A DNA stretch of 37,279 nt from Nitrospira sp. (GTDB lineage: Bacteria > Nitrospirota > Nitrospiria > Nitrospirales > Nitrospiraceae): NCBI GenBank assembly GCA_005116895.1, contig SWDO01000011.1:1-37279 (forward strand), given 5' to 3'. A program made the position numbers and the translations under genes. Positions 1-6,179 of this stretch are shown here, piece after piece. Position 1 is the first letter of the stretch. Each line of letters starts with the position of its first letter. Under the pieces are notes generated by a model. It saw nothing but the letters and a program-made list of their open reading frames with translations, searched no databases and was not told where the DNA came from.

Positions 1-1
1 A

Positions 2-127
2 TCGTGTGACTTCCTGCAGAGGCGGGTGAGACAAGCCTGGCATGTCACGCTCGAATTGTGTATGGATCCGTTCAGCCTCATGCCTTATTACATTCTAATG
101 GCCCAGAAGGCTCTGGCAGTCTGCTGA
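2..127 (+). CDS. possible 3' end of a gene entering from the left edge
   Basis: One forward frame is open from the window edge to a TGA at 125-127, giving about 41 residues ending in QKALAVC. The start would lie outside the window. I do not recognise the family. An open stretch this short can occur by chance, so this is only a possible gene tail. The sequence straight after the stop resembles an intergenic repeat, which is compatible with a gene end here. Confidence 0.25.
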   Translation, partial: SCDFLQRRVRQAWHVTLELCMDPFSLMPYYILMAQKALAVC

Positions 128-236
128 AAAACTCGGATTCTGCTTCGCGCAGCGCTGCACGATGACAGAAAGACCTGTGGCACGCTACATCTCAGAATGC
201 TCAAAAAAGACATCCAGCAAGCCGCAGCGACAAACT
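118..236. repeat. possible Nitrospira-type intergenic repeat element
   Basis: The stretch begins with CTGCTGAAAAACTCGG and continues through a GC-rich part (CTTCGCGCAGCGCTGC) to AATGCTCAAAAAAGACATCC and AGCAAGCCGCAGCG. From memory, blocks of this kind (CTGCTGAAAAA near one end, GCTCAAAAA inside) recur between genes in Nitrospira genomes. No second copy is obvious in this window, so repetitiveness cannot be shown here. Confidence 0.35.
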
Positions 237-384
237 CTCGCTTCAGGGGGCTCGCCTCTTCCTGCCCCCGAAAGGCCGGGACGATGGGAGGAAAAAGCCA
301 CGCTCCGCTGAAACGCCAAGAGAGGCTGGCACGCGCTGATTATGATTAGAAGCTACTGTGGGAGCTAAGCCTAATGAGCGATGA
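237..384. other. intergenic, no recognised feature
   Basis: This is the rest of the gene-poor left end, downstream of the minus-strand HTH gene. I see no convincing ORF, tRNA or U-tract terminator in it. Confidence 0.4.
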
Positions 385-633
385 CTATGGATGGGTTTTC
401 CTTTTTGCAGGACGTGTCTCAAGCGCTTTACTCCGAGGAATGGCCTGAGTCGGATCGCGATTTATCTTGGCTTTTTCAATCAGCTCATTCACCGATGTTC
501 GAAAAACCCGCAGGCTGCCTTGACCAATCTTGGTGCCACGCAAACGACCTTCTTCAACCCATCGATAGACCGTCCACTTACTCACCCCCAACAATTTGGC
601 CGTCTCTTGAATACGGAGCAACAGCGATTCCAT
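385..633 (-). CDS. excisionase/MerR-type helix-turn-helix DNA-binding protein
   Basis: This 82-residue protein is a short DNA-binding protein of the excisionase (HTH_17) family. Residues about 5-50 show the typical pattern: a first helix with IQETAKLLGVSKWTVYRWV (helix-turn-helix), then a wing with EGRLRGTKIGQGSLRVF, where a target-binding Arg follows the hairpin. The C-terminal 30 residues are basic (PAKRKTHP) and probably disordered. Members act as excisionases of mobile elements or as small transcription regulators. No integrase is visible nearby, so a regulatory role or a relic of a mobile element are both possible. It is transcribed in the same direction as the HMA-like gene just upstream (700-1005). 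Confidence 0.75.
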   Translation of the reverse strand: MESLLLRIQETAKLLGVSKWTVYRWVEEGRLRGTKIGQGSLRVFRTSVNELIEKAKINRDPTQAIPRSKALETRPAKRKTHP

Positions 634-699
634 CGCCTTAGATCCCAGTCAAAGGATAACCACTCACAGAGCCGACTGGCCAAAGCCGGTACGGCCTCA

Positions 700-1005
700 C
701 TACTTCATCACCTGGGCGCTGCAGTGCCACCCGTCTCCCTTGACTCCATTCACGGCTTTCACAAGTTGATTCGGAGTGGCCTTGTCGTGCTCAACCATCA
801 CAATGGCGTGTCCTTTCAGGCTCTTGAGATCAACCGCTTTAACACCTGCCACGTTTTTCAAGGCCGACTCGACTTCGCCGAGATACACATCACAATAGGT
901 TCCAGCCAGCATCAGCATCACCTTTTGCTCAGCTGCCGCCTGCGCCAGGCTCACACAGCCGGACAATGCCACAAGAAGCACGATTCCAATCCGTATCCTT
1001 TGCAT
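700..1005 (-). CDS. small periplasmic HMA-like (MerP-type) protein
   Basis: About 101 residues. The start is placed at the ATG at 1005 because TGGAGG lies about 8 nt upstream; an in-frame ATG at 1020 and a longer version from 1074 have poorer support. A signal peptide (MQRIRIGIVLLVALSGCVSL, cleavage near AQA-AA) is followed by a ferredoxin-like HMA fold: a strand with KVMLMLAGTYC, a helix VESALKNVAGV, strands AVDLKSLKGHAIVMVEHD, and the helix TPNQLVKAVNGV. The usual GMTCxxC metal site is reduced to GTYCDVY with one Cys, plus a second Cys near the C-terminus (GWHCSAQ). A Cys in the signal region could alternatively act as a lipobox (LSGC). Metal binding is inferred, not shown. Confidence 0.7.
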   Translation of the reverse strand: MQRIRIGIVLLVALSGCVSLAQAAAEQKVMLMLAGTYCDVYLGEVESALKNVAGVKAVDLKSLKGHAIVMVEHDKATPNQLVKAVNGVKGDGWHCSAQVMK

Positions 1006-1085
1006 ATTCACCGCCTCCATACAGTCCGTCCGAGGTGTTCTGTCACGATCTATTGATCCATTAACATTCTCCATTCGTCCCGATG

Positions 1086-1112
1086 GCCTGGGGGAGGAGC
1101 CCTACCCCAGGC
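1086..1112. terminator. hairpin between regulator gene and HMA gene
   Basis: GCCTGGGG at 1086-1093 is exactly complementary to CCCCAGGC at 1105-1112, with an 11-nt loop. It lies downstream of the minus-strand regulator gene (stop at 1187) and upstream of the HMA-like gene. No U-tract follows on either strand, so it is only a weak terminator candidate. Confidence 0.35.
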
Positions 1113-1186
1113 AGATGTAGAAGGGCATCTGACTCGAATGCAGCAGTGGAGTTTTCGATCATAGACACACCGCAAGCCAAGATGAT

Positions 1187-2695
1187 CTATCCGGCCAGCG
1201 CAGCATCATGGAGATGGGACATGGTGGTGGCTTTCCGAGGCATACCGACCTGTCGTCGTCGCCCGGCACGCGTCAGGACGGGAATTCGACATGTTGCCTG
1301 TGAGTGATCGGTTACGATGCCGCCATTCCCGAGTTTGGCATCAGCGGTGGCTCTCAGCTCAACCGGACCGAAAGTGGAAAGAGGCAGAGCGGTTGGACGG
1401 CTCTTCGTCCTCGAAGAACCGGAAACTACATCGACGGCCTTTAGTTTGAACCCGATCCCCTTGATCGTCACCAGTTGACAGAGGCCGTTTGGATCACGCT
1501 GAAGATGGTGACGCAGGGCATGAACATGAACGTCTAGCGTGTGCTCACCGATGGCAAACTGTGGGCCCCACACACGATCGACCAATTCGTGGCGGCTGAA
1601 CACTTTGGACGGCGCCTGCATGAGTGTCTGCAGAATCGCAAAAGGCTTCGAAGACAGCTGAATGGGCTGTCCCGCCACTCTCACTTCGTGAACGTCGGCA
1701 TCCAGCTCCACCGATCCAAGCCGGTACAAACCACGACGGGTCAGGTCATGTCCCATCCGTCGAAGATACGCGCCAACCTTGGCGGTAAAGAGGCGATGGC
1801 CATCGCGAAACTCGTGAATGCCGTCCGCCCCTCGCTCCAGATCTGACAGAGACTGCTGCTCACCGTACACACCGCCGCACGGGACCACGATCATGAGCGG
1901 AACATGTCTCAGCGCAGAATTGGTGCGAAGGATGTCCCAATCGATGATACGGTGATCGATGAGGAGCAGCGACGGCGCGGTATGGTCCGTGAGCTGCATC
2001 ACCTCGTCCGTTGTTGATACGAGGCGAATTCCATGACCCACCCGCTGCAAATGGTCTCGAATCGAAGCGGCAAATTCAACATCCATCGAAAGCACCGGAA
2101 TGCAGATCGACATCCCCGCCGAACGTGGACTCGGTTGAGCATCACCGGCTGGTTCGGATGTCGCAACGCAAGACTGTTCACGGAGAAGGACTCCAAGCAA
2201 CCCGACCAACGCGGGAACAAACAACAGGGCGGATGACGGTGCAGGAGTAAGCGGGACCACCGGGGAAGTGCTGGCCAGATTAACTGCGCCAATAGGCAGT
2301 TGTATCGGACCGTAGCCCCATTGCTCTTGAAGAACAAGATTGAACGTAAATCGTCGAGCATCCTGTTCGATCTCAAACAAGGAGTTCCAGGTGACCGGTG
2401 TGAGGTCATGATGGGGAATCGTCAACGCGTGCACCAGATCGTTCGGCGAGGTGGACAACGACAGCACCATTGACTCACTTTCTCCCCTCAAGCCTACACG
2501 ATCGTCAAACTCCCACAGATCGACATCGGCTGGAATGAGAATCGCGTCCTGTCGATCGCCGGCCTGGAACAACACCGCAGCATCTGCCTCTCCGGCTATT
2601 CCTACGAGGCAGATCAATAGACTAGCGAGGAAGGGGAACCTCGCCAAAAACGATCGCAGATCCGTCCGTAACCAGGCCTTCATCTTGTGTTGCAT
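1187..2695 (-). CDS. membrane-spanning receiver/winged-helix regulator with N-terminal periplasmic domain
   Basis: This 502-residue protein starts at the ATG at 2695, with AAGGAA 6 nt upstream. Domains in order: a signal peptide or signal anchor (about 13-40, ending EADAA); an extracytoplasmic beta-rich domain (41-145); a VPLTPAPSS motif and hydrophobic segment (148-172, LLFVPALVGLLGVLLRE) that resembles a PEP-CTERM sorting tail but continues; a receiver-like domain (196-312, IDHRI with D247 at the likely phosphoacceptor position); an OmpR-type winged helix (322-420, SSKPFAILQTLMQ, HTLDVHVHALRHHL, IKGIGFKL); and a basic tail of about 80 residues. The predicted topology puts the sensor outside and the DNA-binding domain inside, the reverse of ToxR/CadC. 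It lies downstream of the VPLPA-CTERM gene on the same strand and may sense the surface or matrix state. Function is inferred. Confidence 0.8.
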   Translation of the reverse strand: MQHKMKAWLRTDLRSFLARFPFLASLLICLVGIAGEADAAVLFQAGDRQDAILIPADVDLWEFDDRVGLRGESESMVLSLSTSPNDLVHALTIPHHDLTPVTWNSLFEIEQDARRFTFNLVLQEQWGYGPIQLPIGAVNLASTSPVVPLTPAPSSALLFVPALVGLLGVLLREQSCVATSEPAGDAQPSPRSAGMSICIPVLSMDVEFAASIRDHLQRVGHGIRLVSTTDEVMQLTDHTAPSLLLIDHRIIDWDILRTNSALRHVPLMIVVPCGGVYGEQQSLSDLERGADGIHEFRDGHRLFTAKVGAYLRRMGHDLTRRGLYRLGSVELDADVHEVRVAGQPIQLSSKPFAILQTLMQAPSKVFSRHELVDRVWGPQFAIGEHTLDVHVHALRHHLQRDPNGLCQLVTIKGIGFKLKAVDVVSGSSRTKSRPTALPLSTFGPVELRATADAKLGNGGIVTDHSQATCRIPVLTRAGRRRQVGMPRKATTMSHLHDAALAG

Positions 2696-2736
2696 GACAA
2701 TTCCTTAGATTCTTGCGGACCGATACAGAACCAGGC

Positions 2737-2764
2737 GACTGCGGCGGCCATCGCCGCCGCAGTC
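2737..2764. terminator. 12-bp perfect GC-rich hairpin, terminator or attenuator
   Basis: GACTGCGGCGGC at 2737-2748 pairs perfectly with GCCGCCGCAGTC at 2753-2764 around a 4-nt loop. It sits between the VPLPA-CTERM gene (stop at 2819) and the regulator gene (start at 2695), both on the minus strand. There is no U-tract, so it may be a partial terminator, a transcript stabiliser, or a site limiting read-through into the regulator gene. Confidence 0.5.
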
Positions 2765-2818
2765 CAGACACATTAGAAGAACCAGCGCACGGCCCTTCTG
2801 ATGTAATCGATCTCGATG

Positions 2819-3382
2819 TTAGGCCGAGGCCCCCATCATCTTGCGACGAGCCAAGCTCGCCAGGCCGATCACGCCGCTGCCGAACAGCCACGCTGCGGCA
2901 GGAAGTGGGACACCAGGACCACCAGCATTCGAACCCCAGAGGGTCAATGTATAGCCTACTCCCGCTGGAACAAGCCCTGCTGGATGCAGGTGATAATCAC
3001 GCGGAAGTCCAAGGTCAGCCAGCGCTAGTGCAGTGAACGTGTCAGCTGCACCTTGATACCCGCCAATCGTTACGGGAAGCTCAGAGTCACCATTGTTTTC
3101 AAAAATGGTGGAGCCAAAGGCGGTAATACCGGTGGCTACGGAGGTCATGTTGAAATGAGTGAATGAACCCAAATCAAAATTGATCGTATCCAAGAAAATT
3201 CCACTCCCTCCGGCGAGCCCCGGATCTGGAACATTGATGACGACCGGGTTCACTGCATCGCCATTGCCGGCGGTGAAGACTCCTGCATCGAGCGTGACGG
3301 CCTGCGCTGTTGCGCCCAAGGCTAAGGCGCTTGCAGCCAACAAGCCAGCTACGGCTAATTTCAACCTATGTGTGCGTATCAT
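2819..3382 (-). CDS. VPLPA-CTERM (PEP-CTERM-type) sorted surface protein
   Basis: The 187-residue exported protein has a classic signal peptide (MIRTHRLKLAVAGLLAASAL, cleavage after AQA near residue 28). A roughly 125-residue beta-rich, Gly/Asp/Asn-rich body follows. The C-terminus shows the tripartite exosortase sorting signal: the motif VPLPAAAWLF, a hydrophobic helix (GSGVIGLASLA) and a basic cluster (RRK). This variant corresponds to the VPLPA-CTERM family. Such proteins are cleaved and anchored or released by an exosortase, usually in EPS-producing Gram-negative bacteria. No exosortase is visible in the window. The start has AAAGGAG about 8 nt upstream. The body carries no domain I recognise. 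The DNA upstream (3383-3867) would hold the promoter. Confidence 0.88.
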   Translation of the reverse strand: MIRTHRLKLAVAGLLAASALALGATAQAVTLDAGVFTAGNGDAVNPVVINVPDPGLAGGSGIFLDTINFDLGSFTHFNMTSVATGITAFGSTIFENNGDSELPVTIGGYQGAADTFTALALADLGLPRDYHLHPAGLVPAGVGYTLTLWGSNAGGPGVPLPAAAWLFGSGVIGLASLARRKMMGASA

Positions 3383-3867
3383 GCTGAACTCCTTTGTGAA
3401 GGTGAACCATATCTACACGAAGCATCAACTTGACCTTATTGAATAGAGCTCTATCCGATCACGAGTATGCTTATAGCCCGATGCCGGAAGCGGATCTACC
3501 GACCAAAGCACCGGATGCTACCGTATGTGACAATAAAATCGTGTGCCGCACGAAACACTGTGCTTTCCGAATAATCTCCGCTGTCATTCTCATTCCTCAG
3601 GACCAGCACTCACTCATCAGTCGGAACCGTGCGCCAAGAAACGACTCCTAGTACCTCGCGATGGTACCAAGAGAGGTCGAACGGCTACTACTACCGGATA
3701 CAACGGATGCTACAGATGTGACAGAAAATGGGGGTTGGAAGCTGGATTCTCTAGAGATTTCCACGCAAAGACGGGAGGTGCGCCGGTGCCGGTATGAAAG
3801 GTCGGTGTGAAACCTTCGTCGATACTCGACCGGGTCGTACCGTAGGATGAGTGCCTGGAACGCTGAG
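3383..3867. other. intergenic region upstream of the VPLPA-CTERM gene
   Basis: About 485 bp lie between the ATPase gene and the VPLPA-CTERM gene, both read on the minus strand. I looked for a sigma-54 type -24/-12 element, because PEP-CTERM genes are often under PrsR/sigma-54 control, and found no good match. I see no convincing small gene or U-tract terminator. Confidence 0.4.
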
Positions 3868-5307
3868 CTATTTCGAATTGAAGAATCGCTGGGGTCGTTC
3901 GCCCCGAAACACGGATCCGTGCTTTTTTCGGTTTCCCCTAAAGAGAGAGTCCAGCCAGGACGAAGGAGCGGATCCAGCCTGAGTCTCGCTCTTCATCTGC
4001 GAACCATTGAGACGAGCGATTCGAGCCTCCACATCGCGATAGGAATGCCCCGGTTGCTGAAGCCGTCGATAGGTCTCGACCGCTTCGGCCATGTTCCCTG
4101 CCTCTTCGAACGTGCGACCCAGCATATATTGCAGTGCCGTTCGATCTTCGACTCTGGCCGACGGCCGGTTGATGGCATTGTGGAACATACCGATCGCCTC
4201 TTTGTGTTGTCCGATGGCTTTCAAGCAGAGCCCTTTCTGAGCCAGCGCCTTCACGACCCATAGCTCCTGTTCGGCCAGCAGGTCGAGGAGGACGATGGCC
4301 CGGTCGTAGTTGCCGGTTTCTTTCAAGGCCACGGCTTGATGGTAAATGGACACAGGATCCTGCGCCTCAGGCAGAGGCTCGGATCGGCTCGCTCCCGGAT
4401 TATCCACGTTCCGTGCTTGCCATGTTTCGACTTCAGCCCGTTCCTTTTCGAACTCGCTCGGAGACCACTCTACAGATTCCGGTGAGACTTTGAACGGAAA
4501 TACACCATGACGGTCCCGAGCTGACGCAGTCTCCAGTACAATGCGGGCCGTCATGGCCTCGGTCTGAGCGGCAAATCCGTACACCAGCGCATGATCGCAG
4601 AGCTGATTGATCAGACGCGGCGTGCCGCCGGTCAGCCGGAACACCGAACGGCCTGCCAAGGTTGTAAACAGCGGCGCGCGTCTGCCTGCGACTTCCAACC
4701 GATGTATCATGTACCCCAGTGTTTCCTCTTCCGAGAGTGCGTCCAGCGTGTACTCGACACCGATCCGTTGGGCGAATTGCACCATGCCCGGTCCCTTCAA
4801 CAGATCCCGCAAACCCAGCTGCCCCGACAAGAGAATCTGTAACGATCGACGACGTCCGTCATTGAGATTCGAGAGTAACCGAAGCTCTTCCAACATCGTG
4901 GCCCCGATATTTTGCGCTTCGTCGACCATCAGCAGCACCCGACGTCCGGCAGTTCGTTCACGTTCAAGAAATTTTGAAAACTCATGGAACGCGTCCACAT
5001 CACTCTTGCCGGTAATCGACAGATCAAAGGAGGCGGCGATCCACGGCAGCAGCCCACCGATGCCGACATGCGTGTTCGACAACACGCCGACGGTCCAGGG
5101 ATGGCGGGTCTCATCCAGCAACCGGTTCAACAATGTGGTTTTCCCCGTGCCGGGATCTCCGGCAATGACAATCAAGGCCGATCCGTTTGTCAGCCCATAC
5201 TCTAAAAGGCTGAGCGCCATCTTGTGCTTGGCCCCCAAATAGAGGAATTCCGGATCCGGCAGCAACGTGAAGGGCTTCGTCTTCAATTGATAGTATGTTT
5301 CGTACAT
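3868..5307 (-). CDS. ExeA-like AAA ATPase with C-terminal TPR region (EPS/exosortase-locus type)
   Basis: The 479-residue protein starts MYETYYQLKTKPFTLLPDPE, the typical beginning of GspA/ExeA-type ATPases and of the XrtA-associated ATPase found in exosortase/EPS loci. Walker A is GDPGTGKTT (50-58) and Walker B is VLLMVDE (124-130), followed by AQN, so ATP hydrolysis is expected. The helical AAA lid region runs to about 270. Residues about 315-430 form TPR-like helical repeats (IYHQAVALKETGNYDRAIVLLD, ALAQKGLCLKAIGQHKEAIGMF). ExeA-type proteins often carry a peptidoglycan-binding domain at this position; here it is TPR-like instead. The gene starts 5 nt after the stop of the kinase-like gene and is surely co-transcribed with it. 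Confidence 0.85.
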   Translation of the reverse strand: MYETYYQLKTKPFTLLPDPEFLYLGAKHKMALSLLEYGLTNGSALIVIAGDPGTGKTTLLNRLLDETRHPWTVGVLSNTHVGIGGLLPWIAASFDLSITGKSDVDAFHEFSKFLERERTAGRRVLLMVDEAQNIGATMLEELRLLSNLNDGRRRSLQILLSGQLGLRDLLKGPGMVQFAQRIGVEYTLDALSEEETLGYMIHRLEVAGRRAPLFTTLAGRSVFRLTGGTPRLINQLCDHALVYGFAAQTEAMTARIVLETASARDRHGVFPFKVSPESVEWSPSEFEKERAEVETWQARNVDNPGASRSEPLPEAQDPVSIYHQAVALKETGNYDRAIVLLDLLAEQELWVVKALAQKGLCLKAIGQHKEAIGMFHNAINRPSARVEDRTALQYMLGRTFEEAGNMAEAVETYRRLQQPGHSYRDVEARIARLNGSQMKSETQAGSAPSSWLDSLFRGNRKKHGSVFRGERPQRFFNSK

Positions 5308-5312
5308 GATTC

Positions 5313-6149
5313 CTACGCAGAGTGGCTGTGCAGCAAGCCCATCGCTCGCCGCTTGGTCAATTGCGTACGCCCCGATTTATTGAGAACACCCCCAAGAATG
5401 GGCACACTCCCCGCAATAGCCGCCACAGCCTGCTCCACCTCAACCGACGAGGTTCGGCTTTCTTCCACCACGAGCAACAGCGCATCGAGATGCGGGCTGA
5501 ACCCTAAGACGTCGGCGCGAGACAAAATCGGCGGCAGATCCAACACCACGAACCGAGACGGATACCGATGCTTGAGCTCTTGAGCAAGCGCAGCCATTTT
5601 GGGAGACGCCAAGGCCTCCGTAGAGTTCTTGATCGAGCGCCCTCCCGGCAGAAAGACCAGCCGACCAACTCCGGGGTGGACCAGCAACGGCGCAAGCGGC
5701 ACTTGGTCGAACAGATATTCCGTCAACCCCGGAGCCTGTTCCATTCCAAACAGCCGGTGCACGGCGGGGCGACTCATGTCAGCATCAACCAGTAACACTG
5801 TATGGGTGAGGTCCATGGCAAGGGCAAGAGAAAGATTCACCGCCGTCAGCGTCTTTCCCTCGTGCGCGGTGGGGCTGGATACCCCGAGCACATTCCAACC
5901 CTTTTGGCGAAATTGCTGCATCACCTGGGCTCGGAGTCGTTTATAGGCATCGACAAACGGTCCTTCCTCGTACCCGGTTATTAAGCGTTGGTCTCGCATC
6001 AGCTCTTCGGAGAGCGAGATTGCTCTGGTCGACGAGTAGATCAGAGGAGGTGCTTGGGTCACCGAGTAGTCCTCGGGTCTGTGCGCGCCGGGACCGGCTG
6101 AGCCGGATTGCTGCTTCAATCGTTCCTGAGCTTGCTGGAGATATTCCAT
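5313..6149 (-). CDS. BY-kinase-like (CpsD/Wzc-type) ATPase of EPS assembly
   Basis: About 278 residues. The ATG at 6149 is chosen over a GTG at 6155 because GAGGAGGGA lies about 7 nt before the ATG. A roughly 60-residue linker precedes the P-loop domain: Walker A-like SSPTAHEGKT, Walker A' VLLVDADMSRP, and Walker B FVVLDLPPI. This is the cytoplasmic module that drives capsule or EPS polymerisation with a GNVR/Wzz membrane partner. The C-terminus (QLTKRRAMGLLHSHSA) has no tyrosine cluster, so the autophosphorylation seen in classic CpsD/Wzc proteins is doubtful. The gene lies 30 nt downstream of the ORF carrying the Wzz C-terminal half, the expected partner, and 5 nt before the ATPase gene. 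Confidence 0.85.
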   Translation of the reverse strand: MEYLQQAQERLKQQSGSAGPGAHRPEDYSVTQAPPLIYSSTRAISLSEELMRDQRLITGYEEGPFVDAYKRLRAQVMQQFRQKGWNVLGVSSPTAHEGKTLTAVNLSLALAMDLTHTVLLVDADMSRPAVHRLFGMEQAPGLTEYLFDQVPLAPLLVHPGVGRLVFLPGGRSIKNSTEALASPKMAALAQELKHRYPSRFVVLDLPPILSRADVLGFSPHLDALLLVVEESRTSSVEVEQAVAAIAGSVPILGGVLNKSGRTQLTKRRAMGLLHSHSA

Positions 6150-6179
6150 CAGCACTCCCTCCTCATCAATTCCTCATCA

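Noticed and set aside
391..1056. Long plus-strand frame opposite the HTH and HMA genes
   Set aside because: It is antisense to two minus-strand genes with recognisable domains, and its translation has low-complexity, shadow-like composition.
3383..3600. Sigma-54 promoter of the VPLPA-CTERM gene
   Set aside because: A GGCACACG element was found on the minus strand, but no TTGC lies at the required distance.
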